This document shows, one piece after another, positions 43,104-51,916 of a stretch of 64,000 nucleotides of DNA. The position numbers were made by a program, and so were the translations under genes. The notes beneath the pieces were generated by a model. That model was given only the letters and a program-made list of their open reading frames with translations, was not told where the DNA came from and searched no databases. Positions within the stretch are counted from its first letter, which is position 1, and the number at the start of each line of letters is the position of its first letter. The DNA is taken from assembly GCA_002381695.1 (NCBI GenBank), contig DFXM01000018.1, forward strand, positions 40,095-104,094, given 5' to 3'. This stretch comes from Clostridium sp. UBA4108. GTDB lineage: Bacteria > Bacillota > Clostridia > Clostridiales > Clostridiaceae.

Positions 43104-43263
43104 CATTGGAATTTAAAAGAGAAATAGGGAACACTACAAGTGAAAATATCATAAAATTTAGACAGATACTCAAGATTGTATAATTACATTTGATCTGCTT
43201 TAAACTATGATAGAAAGTAAGAAATTTAAATAGAATTTTAAACAGAAAGTTGAGGATGGTTAT

Positions 43264-44991
43264 ATGAGTAAAAAAACAAAGAAAAGTAGTATAAATCCAT
43301 TGATTGCATTAGGTGCAATAGCTGGAGCAGCAACTGTAGCCTCTATAGGTGCAAAGAAACTTAAAAATAAAGCAAATGCATTAGCAAGTTCATTTACATA
43401 TGAAAATAATGAAGATACACAAGTCTATTTTGTTGGAGGTGGCTTAGCTTCTTTAGCTGGTGCAGCTTATCTTATAAGGGATTGTAGCTTCAAAGGAGAG
43501 AACATTCATATTATCGAAGGAATGAAAATTCTTGGTGGTAGTAATGATGGTGCTGGTGATGTGAAAAATGGATTTGTATGCCGTGGCGGTAGAATGTTAA
43601 ATGAAGAAACTTACGAAAATTTTTGGGAGTTATTTTCAGATATTCCATCTTTAGATTTACCAAATAAAAGTGTTACTGAAGAAATTCTAAATTTTGATCA
43701 CTTACATCCAACCCATGCACAAGCGCGTTTAGTGGATAAATATGGAGTTATTCAAGATGTAACTAGCATGGGCTTTAACAATGCTGACCGTATGGCCCTT
43801 GGTAAATTAATGATTACTCCAGAAGAAAAGTTAGACAACATGACTATTCAAGAATGGTTTAGTAATACTCCACATTTCTTTGAAACTAACTTCTGGTATA
43901 TGTGGCAAACAACATTTGCGTTCCAAAAGTGGTCTAGTTTATTTGAATTTAAACGCTATATGGAACGTATGATTTTTGAATTTTCTCGTATTGAAACATT
44001 GGAGGGTGTTACACGTACAGCTTACAATCAATATGAATCTGTTATTCTTCCATTAAAAGCTTATCTAGATAGTTTTAAAGTTGATTTTAGTATCAATGCA
44101 ACAGTAACTGATTTAGATTTTAAATCAGGAGAAGGTATTACAGTAACTGCTATACATCTAGAAGAAAATGAAGCTGAAAGAGTTATTACATTAAACTCTG
44201 GAGATGTTTGCATTATGACAAATGGATGTATGACTGATAGTGCAACTCTAGGTGATATGCATACACCAGCAGAGTATGATCCAGAGAAACCAATCTCTAG
44301 TGAACTTTGGAGAAAAGTGGCTAAAAAGAAACCAGGGCTAGGTGATCCAGAGCCATTCTTTGGACATCCAGAAGAAACTAACTGGGAAAGCTTCACTGTA
44401 ACTTGTAAAGGTAATAAACTTTTAAAACTAATTGAAAAATACTCTACTAATATTCCTGGTAGCGGAGCTTTAATGACATTTAAAGATTCTAGTTGGTTAA
44501 TGAGCATTGTTGTTGCAGCTCAGCCTCACTTTAAAAATCAACCACTAGATACTACTATTTTCTGGGGTTATGGATTATATACAGATAAAATTGGTGACTA
44601 TGTGAAGAAGCCAATGCGTGATTGTACTGGTGAAGAATTATTAATAGAACTTCTACATCATTTGCACATGGAAGATCAGCTTGATGAAATCATGGGAACT
44701 GTAGTAAATGTCATTCCATGTATGATGCCTTATATAGATGCACAGTTCCAACCCCGTAAGATGACTGATCGTCCAAATGTTGTACCAAAAGGTTCAACAA
44801 ATTTTGCTATGATTAGCCAGTTTGTTGAAATTCCAGAAGACATGGTATTTACTGAAGAATATTCTGTACGTGCAGCAAGAATTGCTATATATACTCTATT
44901 TAATGTAAAAAATAAAAAGATATGTCCAGTAACTCCTTATAAAAAGCAACCAAGAATTTTAAAAGAAGCATTAAAAACATCTTATAGATAA
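43264..44991 (+). CDS. ohyA: Oleate hydratase (myosin-cross-reactive antigen family), with N-terminal hydrophobic extension
   Basis: A 575-residue FAD enzyme that adds water to cis-9 double bonds, making 10-hydroxystearate from oleate. YFVGGGLASLAGAAYLIRD is the dinucleotide motif, EGMKILGGSNDGAGD and CRGGRMLNEETYENFWELF the FAD/active-site loops, FEFKRYMERMIFEFSRI the substrate region. Residues 1-45 before the domain contain a basic start and a hydrophobic alanine/isoleucine stretch (about 10-29) not part of the core enzyme; it may anchor the protein to the membrane. The enzyme is thought to detoxify unsaturated fatty acids. AGGATGG precedes the ATG; own terminator. Confidence 0.93.
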   Translation: MSKKTKKSSINPLIALGAIAGAATVASIGAKKLKNKANALASSFTYENNEDTQVYFVGGGLASLAGAAYLIRDCSFKGENIHIIEGMKILGGSNDGAGDVKNGFVCRGGRMLNEETYENFWELFSDIPSLDLPNKSVTEEILNFDHLHPTHAQARLVDKYGVIQDVTSMGFNNADRMALGKLMITPEEKLDNMTIQEWFSNTPHFFETNFWYMWQTTFAFQKWSSLFEFKRYMERMIFEFSRIETLEGVTRTAYNQYESVILPLKAYLDSFKVDFSINATVTDLDFKSGEGITVTAIHLEENEAERVITLNSGDVCIMTNGCMTDSATLGDMHTPAEYDPEKPISSELWRKVAKKKPGLGDPEPFFGHPEETNWESFTVTCKGNKLLKLIEKYSTNIPGSGALMTFKDSSWLMSIVVAAQPHFKNQPLDTTIFWGYGLYTDKIGDYVKKPMRDCTGEELLIELLHHLHMEDQLDEIMGTVVNVIPCMMPYIDAQFQPRKMTDRPNVVPKGSTNFAMISQFVEIPEDMVFTEEYSVRAARIAIYTLFNVKNKKICPVTPYKKQPRILKEALKTSYR

Positions 44992-45033
44992 AAAGAATGA
45001 CTATATTTTAATATAGTTTAGAAAATTAATATA

Positions 45034-45067
45034 AAATTAGAGGAGGGAAAATCCCTCCTCTAATTTA
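45034..45067 (+). terminator. Terminator of the oleate hydratase gene
   Basis: AAATTAGAGGAGGG and CCCTCCTCTAATTT form a perfect 14-bp stem around AAAAT. The 3' T content is modest. The anti-Shine-Dalgarno-like CCTCC arm pairs with an AGGAGG. Confidence 0.8.
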
Positions 45068-45470
45068 GTTTAGTTTAATAGTGAGAGAGAATAATTGTTA
45101 TCTTAGGGTTTAGTTCTTTAGTTAAAAATTTGCTAGTAAAATAGTTAAAATATTATTTGTAAAGTTAAAAAGTAATATATAAAGCAAAATAGTTTTAAAT
45201 TATACCTAGTAATTATAACCAATGAATATATTGGCAAACAATGTGGAAGCAAGTAATAGATTCAAATTAACATAAGTATTTTATTTACATATAAGGATTA
45301 TGATTCTTTTAGAGTGGTATATATCAATTTATAGAAATCATTTAACCTAATAAAGGTGAGAAAATTATGATATAAATTTATGTGACGGCATTAGGGAAAG
45401 TAAAAAGTACTTTAACTAATAAAATATTGAATTCAATTAAGGATTCGAAAAAATAAAAGGAGTGGTACAG
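45068..45470. other. 403-nt AT-rich region, nothing recognised
   Basis: No open frame of note, RNA gene or clear promoter could be supported. It presumably contains the promoter of the CAP-domain gene. Confidence 0.4.
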
Positions 45471-46337
45471 ATGAAAAAGAAACTAATTGCAATGTCATTA
45501 CTAGCTACATTATTAGGGGGTGTAGGAACTACAGCCTATGCTTCGGGAGTATCTAATGTGGGACAAGATTGTGCTAAACAGAATATTGCTGTCAATCAAA
45601 ATATGGACAAGCTTTCCAAATCATTAAAATCTCAAGGTAATAAAGTGGGTAATAAAGTAGGGTCATTTAATAATATTGGATCTGAAAATATCCAAGATAT
45701 TTTAAATAACCTTAAACAGTGTACTCAAGGCAAAGTAGATAGTAATAAACCTGAAAATTGCCCGGATAATGAAGTTAAGCCTGAAGATAATCAATGTGAT
45801 AATGGAGTTAATGTAGGAGATGAAACGGAGAATAACGCTCCAGATGTAGAAACACCACCAGTTGTGGAAACACCTCCTGTAGTAGAAACACCACCAGCTA
45901 CGGAAACACCGGAAAAACCAAGTGAAAGTGATAAATTCATGGCGCAGGTAGAATCTATGATACTACAAAAAGTAAATGAAGAAAGAGCTAAAGCTGGAGT
46001 ATCAGCACTATTACATAATGGTACTATGGAAAAGTATGCTAGAATCAAATCTCAGGATATGGGAGATAGAGGATACTTTGATCATAAGAACCCAGAAGGA
46101 AACCTTATAACAGCTCAAATGGAAAAGGATGGAGTTAGTTATAGAGCTTGGGGAGAAAACATTGCCTATATTGGTGGGATGTCTGATCCAAATGAATTAG
46201 CAAATCAATTTATGACTAACTGGATGAATTCACAGGGACATAGACAAAATATTTTATCAACTAACTTTACTGATATTGGTGTAGGAGTTTATAAAATAGG
46301 AGACAAGGTTTATGCAACTCAAGAGTTCTACAAATAA
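45471..46337 (+). CDS. Secreted CAP (SCP/PR-1) domain protein
   Basis: A 288-residue exported protein. Signal peptide of about 25 residues (KKKLIAMSLLATLLGGVGTT, cut after AYA). Then a polar region with NKVGNKVG, a proline-threonine linker with three VETPP/TETPE repeats (about 125-150), and a C-terminal CAP domain (about 160-288) with HNGTMEKYAR, DHKNPEG, WGENIA and GHRQNIL. Clostridial and bacillar proteins of the YkwD type share this form; their activity is uncertain. ATG 45471 follows AAAGGAG by 8 nt; the in-frame GTG 45462 overlaps it. Confidence 0.9.
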   Translation: MKKKLIAMSLLATLLGGVGTTAYASGVSNVGQDCAKQNIAVNQNMDKLSKSLKSQGNKVGNKVGSFNNIGSENIQDILNNLKQCTQGKVDSNKPENCPDNEVKPEDNQCDNGVNVGDETENNAPDVETPPVVETPPVVETPPATETPEKPSESDKFMAQVESMILQKVNEERAKAGVSALLHNGTMEKYARIKSQDMGDRGYFDHKNPEGNLITAQMEKDGVSYRAWGENIAYIGGMSDPNELANQFMTNWMNSQGHRQNILSTNFTDIGVGVYKIGDKVYATQEFYK

Positions 46338-46363
46338 GTTGTTAAGAAATAAAGAATAAAAAT

Positions 46364-46420
46364 TGCCCCATTAATTGAAGTGTACAACGTTTTTAGTTGT
46401 ATCCAGTTAATGGGGTTTTT
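46364..46420 (+). terminator. Terminator of the CAP-domain gene
   Basis: GCCCCATTAA (46364 on) pairs with TTAATGGGGT (about 46407-46416); an inner TACAAC/GTTGTA stem extends it. T-run follows. Confidence 0.85.
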
Positions 46421-46533
46421 AGTTCATAATGAAGTAAGCATTATCTTAATTTTATCAAAGAACGATACTTAAAGCTTATATAGAAAGTCTTTTCTATAAG
46501 AGATTTTATAATAAATTTTATATTTGAATTAAA

Positions 46534-47403
46534 CTACTTACTGAGTATCTCTATGCCATCTTCCGTTACTAGTATTGTATGTTCCCACTGTGAAGATAAA
46601 GAGCCATCCTCTGTGAACACTGTCCAGTCATCATCGGCATCTATTACTATTTCAGAGGACCCTATATTTATCATAGGTTCAATGGTAAATACCATACCAG
46701 GAACTAAAATCATCCCTTCTCCTCTTTTACCATAGTGGGCTACAAAAGGGTCTTCGTGGAATTCAAGCCCAATACCATGTCCGCCAAAATCTTTTACTAC
46801 TGAGTATCCATGTTTCTCAGCATGCTCTTGAATGGCTGCCCCTATATCATCTAAGAATCCCCAAGGTTTTACTGCTTCTATACCTTTATATAGGCACTCT
46901 CTTGAAACTTCTACTAACCTTCTTGCTTCTTCACTGACTTCACCAATCATAAACATTCTTGAAGCATCTGAATAGTACCCATTTAATATAGTTGACACAT
47001 CTATATTTATGATGTCTCCATTCCTAAGAATTATATTTTCACTAGGAATACCATGGCATACCTCATCATTTATTGAAGTACATACACTTTTAGGGTATCC
47101 TTCAAAATTAAGTGTTGCAGGAATTGCACCTTGTGACACAGTGTAATTGTGAACTAATTTGTCAATCTCTTCGGTGCTCATGCCTTCTTTTATATTTTCA
47201 GCTACTAAATCAAGAACTGCATTATTAACTTTGGAACTATTTCTTATACCCTCAAGTTGGTCCTGATTTTTAATAATATTTCTTGGTGGAACTTGAAGAC
47301 CTTGCATATTTAAATGTTCTAATTTCTCATCAAAGCTACTATGACATTTCTTGTATTTTAAGCCACTCCCACACCAGCATAAATCATTTCTATTTAAATT
47401 CAT
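46534..47403 (-). CDS. map: Second SEC-C type I methionine aminopeptidase
   Basis: A 289-residue paralogue of the enzyme at 15071-15937 with the same plan: N-terminal SEC-C (NDLCWCGSGLKYKKCH), then metal ligands in IDVSTILNGYYSDAS, GGHGIG, TIEPMIN and QWEHT. Identity between the two is high by eye over the whole length. AGGAGAG lies before ATG 47403. Monocistronic between convergent or divergent neighbours. Which of the two is the housekeeping enzyme cannot be told; the classical map gene beside adk/secY is outside the window. Confidence 0.92.
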   Translation of the reverse strand: MNLNRNDLCWCGSGLKYKKCHSSFDEKLEHLNMQGLQVPPRNIIKNQDQLEGIRNSSKVNNAVLDLVAENIKEGMSTEEIDKLVHNYTVSQGAIPATLNFEGYPKSVCTSINDEVCHGIPSENIILRNGDIINIDVSTILNGYYSDASRMFMIGEVSEEARRLVEVSRECLYKGIEAVKPWGFLDDIGAAIQEHAEKHGYSVVKDFGGHGIGLEFHEDPFVAHYGKRGEGMILVPGMVFTIEPMINIGSSEIVIDADDDWTVFTEDGSLSSQWEHTILVTEDGIEILSK

Positions 47404-47570
47404 ATTAATCTCTCCTAATTTTATATACTTTATAATATTTTATTTTTTAAACTATGATTTATTATACTTCTATAGATATAAATTTAAAAGTACTTATTAT
47501 ACTAATGTATTTATATAATTTTAATAAATATAAAATCAATAAATTATTTTCAAGAAAAGTATAAATCATG

Positions 47571-47579
47571 TGATATAAT
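47571..47579 (+). promoter_or_regulatory. Extended -10 promoter of recQ
   Basis: TGATATAAT (TG-n-TATAAT) 78 nt before the recQ ATG; -35 poor. It places the RNA start near 47586, upstream of a terminator-like hairpin. Confidence 0.5.
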
Positions 47580-47602
47580 TGTGTTAATATGGACAATATT
47601 TA

Positions 47603-47630
47603 AAAAAGCAGTCAGAGAAGACTGCTTTTT
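47603..47630 (+). terminator. Terminator-like hairpin in the recQ leader
   Basis: GCAGTC (47608-47613) and GACTGC (47620-47625) flank AGAGAA, with AAAAA before and TTTTT after, the form of an intrinsic terminator. It lies between the presumed promoter and the ribosome binding site AGAGAGG of recQ, so it would stop most leader transcripts unless bypassed. Confidence 0.6.
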
Positions 47631-47656
47631 ACAATAGATTTTAAGAGAGGTTTGAT

Positions 47657-49843
47657 ATGTCAAATAAAGCACTAGAAGTATTAAATAATTACTATGGCTA
47701 TAGTTCTTTCAGAAGAGGCCAAGAAAAAATAATAGATGAGATATTAAGTGGTAATGATGTAGTTGCAATAATGCCAACAGGTGGAGGAAAATCAATTTGC
47801 TATCAGATACCAGCTATAATATTTGAAGGTATCACTGTAGTTATTTCTCCATTAATATCTTTAATGAAGGATCAGGTTGATGCCATTAATAATATTGGGA
47901 TTCAAGCTGCATATATCAATTCATCTTTAAGTAATATAGAAATTCGACACATATTTCAAAAAGTTGAAGCAGGAGAAATAAAGCTTTTATATGTAGCGCC
48001 AGAGAGATTGGAGGCATCAGATTTTATAAATCTAATTTCTAATATACATATATCGCAGGTAGCTGTAGATGAAGCACACTGTGTTTCTCAATGGGGACAT
48101 GAGTTTAGAAGTAGCTATAAGTACATCAGTAGATTTATAAGCATATTAAAGCATAGACCAGTAGTTTCTGCTTTTACAGCTACTGCTACTGAAGAAGTTA
48201 AGGATGATATAGTTAAATTACTAGATTTAAGAAGTTCTAAAGTGTTTATATCGGGATTTGATAGAAGTAATCTAAAACTAGTGATTGAAAAGGGCGTAAA
48301 TAAAAAGCAATATTTGATGAACTTCATAAATGAGAATAAAGATGTGGGAGGAATAGTATATGCAGCAACAAGGAAAGAAGTTGATGCTATCTACGAAATT
48401 CTACAGGGGAATAATATATCTGTAGCTAGATATCATGCTGGGTTAAGTGACGAAGAGAGAAAAATAAATCAAGAGAATTTTGTTTATGATAAAATTGATG
48501 TGATGGTAGCTACCAACGCCTTTGGTATGGGAATTGACAAACCGAATATAAGATATGTTATACACTATAATATGCCTAAAAATATAGAGAGTTACTATCA
48601 GGAGATTGGAAGAGCAGGAAGAGATGGGGAAGATAGTGAATGTATAATGTTATTTTCTCCGGGAGATGTTCAGACACAAAAATACATCATAGATATTGGG
48701 ACTATAAATCCTGAAAGAAAGCTAAATGAGTTATCAAAGCTTAAAACTATGACAGATATGATTTATTCAAATGATTGTTATAGAAAGTACATTTTAAATT
48801 ACTTTGGAGAGAATCTTGAAGAGGATTGTAACAATTGTAGTAATTGCAATAAAGAAGGGGAAGTTATAGATAAAACAATTGATGCTCAAAAGGTATTGTC
48901 TTGTGTTTATAAGATGCAAAGACCTTTCGGTATAGGAGTATTAGTAGATGTGTTAAGAGGGTCAGAAAATAAAAAGATAAAAGAGTTAGGTTTTAATAAC
49001 TTGTCTACTTATGGAATAATGAAAGATTACTCTAAAGAGGAATTAAAAGAGTTTATAAATACCTTAATCTCCCATGGATATTTAGATTATATAGGAGAAT
49101 ATCCTGTGGCAAGGATTAATAATAAGTCTATAGACATACTTAAGGGAAATGAAAAAATATTGTTTAAAGAAGCTAGACAAGTTACTAATGTATTTAAGAG
49201 CAATGACTTATTTGAATCATTAAGGTCTCTTAGAGCTTCTATAGCTACGGAGGAAAGGGTACCTCCTTATGTTGTATTTGGAGACAATACTTTGAAAGAA
49301 CTAAGTACAAGAATGCCAGTAAATAGGGAACAGTTTTTAGATATAAGCGGAGTTGGTGAAGTTAAACTTGAGAAATATGGAGATGTATTTTTAAGTGAAA
49401 TTAATAAATATATAGATGAGAATAGTATTGAAGTACAATGGAGCTTTAAAAATTCAAATACTTCTACACAAAAAACAACAGAAAGTTCGAGTAGAGATAG
49501 AAAGTCCAAATTAAGTAATAATAATGTAGAAAAGAAGAAATCACATTTACAAACTATAGATATGCTTAAAGTTACTGGAGATTTACAAGAAGTTGCTTCA
49601 GCAAGAGAATTAGCCATAACTACTGTATTTTCACATATCCAACAGTATGTAAGTGAAGGAAATGAACTTGATTTCAATATGAAATTTGATAATATTTTTA
49701 CTGAAGAAGAAGAAATATTAATACTAGAGGTTATAGAAGAAGTAGGATGTGGAAAGTTAAAACCAATAAAGGAAAAGCTTCCTAATGGTATATCATATGA
49801 TGCAATAAAAGCAGTAGTTTTAAAGAAAACCATAAATATGTAA
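47657..49843 (+). CDS. recQ: ATP-dependent DNA helicase RecQ
   Basis: A 728-residue superfamily 2 helicase. Motifs: MPTGGGKSICYQ (Walker A), VDEAHCVSQWGHEF (DEAH box with aromatic-rich loop), SAFTATAT, TNAFGMGIDKPNIR and QEIGRAGRDG. The zinc-binding Cys set (CYRKYILNYF, CNNCSNC) and RQC domain follow, an HRDC domain at about 510-590 (LFESLRSLRASIA), then a C-terminal helical tail of about 100 residues (HTH-like, RELAITTVFSHI) found in longer Firmicute RecQ. Full length. Confidence 0.95.
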   Translation: MSNKALEVLNNYYGYSSFRRGQEKIIDEILSGNDVVAIMPTGGGKSICYQIPAIIFEGITVVISPLISLMKDQVDAINNIGIQAAYINSSLSNIEIRHIFQKVEAGEIKLLYVAPERLEASDFINLISNIHISQVAVDEAHCVSQWGHEFRSSYKYISRFISILKHRPVVSAFTATATEEVKDDIVKLLDLRSSKVFISGFDRSNLKLVIEKGVNKKQYLMNFINENKDVGGIVYAATRKEVDAIYEILQGNNISVARYHAGLSDEERKINQENFVYDKIDVMVATNAFGMGIDKPNIRYVIHYNMPKNIESYYQEIGRAGRDGEDSECIMLFSPGDVQTQKYIIDIGTINPERKLNELSKLKTMTDMIYSNDCYRKYILNYFGENLEEDCNNCSNCNKEGEVIDKTIDAQKVLSCVYKMQRPFGIGVLVDVLRGSENKKIKELGFNNLSTYGIMKDYSKEELKEFINTLISHGYLDYIGEYPVARINNKSIDILKGNEKILFKEARQVTNVFKSNDLFESLRSLRASIATEERVPPYVVFGDNTLKELSTRMPVNREQFLDISGVGEVKLEKYGDVFLSEINKYIDENSIEVQWSFKNSNTSTQKTTESSSRDRKSKLSNNNVEKKKSHLQTIDMLKVTGDLQEVASARELAITTVFSHIQQYVSEGNELDFNMKFDNIFTEEEEILILEVIEEVGCGKLKPIKEKLPNGISYDAIKAVVLKKTINM

Positions 49844-49844
49844 T

Positions 49845-49894
49845 AAATAGGCTATCTTAAAATAATTTTTTAATTATTCTGAGGTAGCCTATTT
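49845..49894 (+). terminator. Terminator of recQ
   Basis: AAATAGGCTATCTTA and TGAGGTAGCCTATTT form a long stem with further pairing AATAATT/AATTATT inside; AT-rich ends make it usable in both directions. Confidence 0.75.
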
Positions 49895-49990
49895 CAAAAT
49901 AGAATGCAAATTATTTAATGAATTGAATTTGTTTTAATATAGTTCTAGAATAAATAATCATCTAAAACAAAGTCAATGAATTGAGAATAA

Positions 49991-51373
49991 TTAAAATTCA
50001 CAGTTGCAAAAATAAATTTTTGAATTTTTACATATGAATCTAAAGTTAAATATACCTTTACTAAAGTCAACACTGGGGATTAAAATAGAAGAATTTTCGG
50101 TTGGTTCAATGTATTTATTAAATATATCGGCTGAAGACGTTTTATACATTATAGTTAGGGCATTTTTATTAGAGACATCAATGAATTTATTATTATGAAA
50201 AATGTTATATTCATTATACATTTTATAATCTATCATCTTTGTGTTACCTGTTGGCTTCATATTTACAGGTATTCTTTTAACTAGAGAGCTAAATTTATGA
50301 TCATTATGGACTACATATGCAATCTTAGAACCCCAAGCATTAAGGAATTCATCTATATCATATTTTAAAGAAACTCCACTCTCATCCCTGGCAGCAGGAT
50401 CATTTACTACAATATAATCTTTTCCATCTTCCCTTGTAAAACCTTTAACAACAATAATATGTCCGAAAGTGTAATTACAAGGTGCATTCGTAATTATAGG
50501 AAGATCCTTATCACAGTTAGGATGTTTATATCGTACACTAACAATTACAGGGTTTCCATTTAAGATTTCTCTCTTTAAATCATCAACTGAGTTGAAGTAG
50601 TCAATATATGCAGTTAATCCAAAGGTTGAGATAAAAGCGGTATTAAAGGGCCAATTTCCAAAGCCTTCATATACAGAATCATAGACATTCCAAGCCACTT
50701 CTTCAGGAGCAATATCAACACCATGATATTTTAGTACCATAGAGGAACTTGTAGCACTACACATAACACCTGCTATTTTTGGATCTTTAGTCATTTGTGA
50801 ATAATTATAGACGGAAAGGATTTTATTATTAGCATCTAAATTCTTAGCACCAACTTCATTATCATATACCTTTATAATAGCTTTATTTGGTAAGATATTT
50901 CTAATACTAAAGGATACAAGTTTAATTACAGGGCTACTTTCAGTATCTTCAGAAATCAAATGTATTTTGTATTGGAAGGCAGTTGCAACCTTGTTATCCC
51001 CTTTAACCATTAAAGTGTCTGTACTAACAGAAGCTATATTATCACAGGATTCATGGGGGGCAAGACTATATCTATCTCCAGTTGTGGTCCAAGTGCCCCA
51101 GGAAAGCCAACTACTCCAAACATTATCAACTAAAACTTTTCCATAGAGTTGAATTTTTGTATTATAAGGAGTAAGTGCATTCCAAGAAAGAACACCATAT
51201 TCAAATTCAGGAGTGTTTATAATTTTTGAAATATAGGTACCTGTATTTTCATAACAGATATCATTAAGCAGAAGAGTTATTCCGGAATTATACTCTGAAA
51301 ATTCTGTGTTTCTGAAGGAGCCTTCTTTGAAATCTTCATATGAGTTATGAAGTATTAAATTATCGTTAATCAT
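49991..51373 (-). CDS. C39-like cysteine peptidase with N-terminal beta-rich domain
   Basis: A 460-residue protein. Residues 1-165 look like a beta-rich binding domain (GVLSWNALTPYNTKIQLYG, SSWLSWGTW). Residues about 190-380 form a Peptidase_C39_2 domain with catalytic C205 in MCSATSSSMVLKYHG, His in TFGHIIVVKG and Asp in VVNDPAA. The C-terminal ~80 residues are unassigned. No signal peptide or membrane segment is seen, unusual for this class, which is normally exported. ATG 51373 has GGAGGAT upstream. Confidence 0.75.
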   Translation of the reverse strand: MINDNLILHNSYEDFKEGSFRNTEFSEYNSGITLLLNDICYENTGTYISKIINTPEFEYGVLSWNALTPYNTKIQLYGKVLVDNVWSSWLSWGTWTTTGDRYSLAPHESCDNIASVSTDTLMVKGDNKVATAFQYKIHLISEDTESSPVIKLVSFSIRNILPNKAIIKVYDNEVGAKNLDANNKILSVYNYSQMTKDPKIAGVMCSATSSSMVLKYHGVDIAPEEVAWNVYDSVYEGFGNWPFNTAFISTFGLTAYIDYFNSVDDLKREILNGNPVIVSVRYKHPNCDKDLPIITNAPCNYTFGHIIVVKGFTREDGKDYIVVNDPAARDESGVSLKYDIDEFLNAWGSKIAYVVHNDHKFSSLVKRIPVNMKPTGNTKMIDYKMYNEYNIFHNNKFIDVSNKNALTIMYKTSSADIFNKYIEPTENSSILIPSVDFSKGIFNFRFICKNSKIYFCNCEF

Positions 51374-51527
51374 ATTAATTATCCTCCATTTCGAAAAAAG
51401 TTTTTGCTTAAATAGATAGTTAATTCATAATCAGAATACTGATAAATATAATTGTAATAGAGATAAAAGTATATGAAGTTAATTTCAAATCTATGTGAAT
51501 AAATATACATTTTTTACTCAAATAGTA

Positions 51528-51547
51528 ATTATAATAATTATTATAAT
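51528..51547. promoter_or_regulatory. PerR/Fur-like palindrome
   Basis: ATTATAATAATTATTATAAT is a perfect 20-nt palindrome that contains TTATAATAATTAT, close to the PerR consensus TTATAATNATTATAA. In AT-rich DNA such matches arise by chance, so the call is tentative. It is 155 nt upstream of the C39-like gene. Confidence 0.3.
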
Positions 51548-51628
51548 ACAAAAAAATATTAAATGTAAGAGCTTATGAATTTCAATTAAGTGAAAAAATA
51601 ATTAATTTGATTAAAACCAATTTATGTA

Positions 51629-51658
51629 TTTACATTTTACAACTGGTTGTACTATAAT
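51629..51658 (+). promoter_or_regulatory. Promoter with operator-like palindrome in the spacer
   Basis: TTTACA (51629-51634) and TATAAT (51653-51658) are 18 nt apart. The spacer holds TACAAC-TG-GTTGTA (51638-51651), an inverted repeat that would block RNA polymerase if bound. It faces the opp operon, 258 nt upstream of the first gene. Confidence 0.5.
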
Positions 51659-51827
51659 AAATATAATTAATTATCTAGTTACAAAAAATTTAAAAATAAA
51701 AATTATATACCAAAACAGTAACAAGTTATACAAAATAAACTTGCGTTGGTTAAAATATTCTTAATATTCGTAAAATTTATACAAGGACTCTATATTTAGA
51801 ATAATTTTGCATAATATGATTATAAAG

Positions 51828-51877
51828 TTGCATTTTGATGCAATAATACAGGATTCTCATTAGCATGTTAATGCTAA
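51828..51877 (+). promoter_or_regulatory. Two related palindromes in the opp leader
   Basis: TTGCAT-TTTG-ATGCAA (51828-51843) and TTAGCAT-GTTA-ATGCTAA (51860-51877) share the core GCAT-N4-ATGC and have centres 33 nt apart, about three helical turns. They lie 40-89 nt before the ATG of the binding-protein gene. Confidence 0.45.
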
Positions 51878-51916
51878 TTAAGGATATTAATATATGTGTG
51901 TTTAAGGAGGATTATT

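Larger units (their letters stand above)
51374..51916. other. 543-nt divergent regulatory region of C39-like and opp genes
   Basis: Very AT-rich; contains the palindrome at 51528-51547, the promoter at 51629-51658 and two related palindromes at 51828-51877, each listed separately. No gene. Confidence 0.6.

Noticed and set aside
49267..49833. 188-codon minus-strand frame opposite recQ
   Set aside because: Fully inside the conserved recQ C-terminus, low-complexity Ser/Leu-rich product and no ribosome binding site; a shadow frame.
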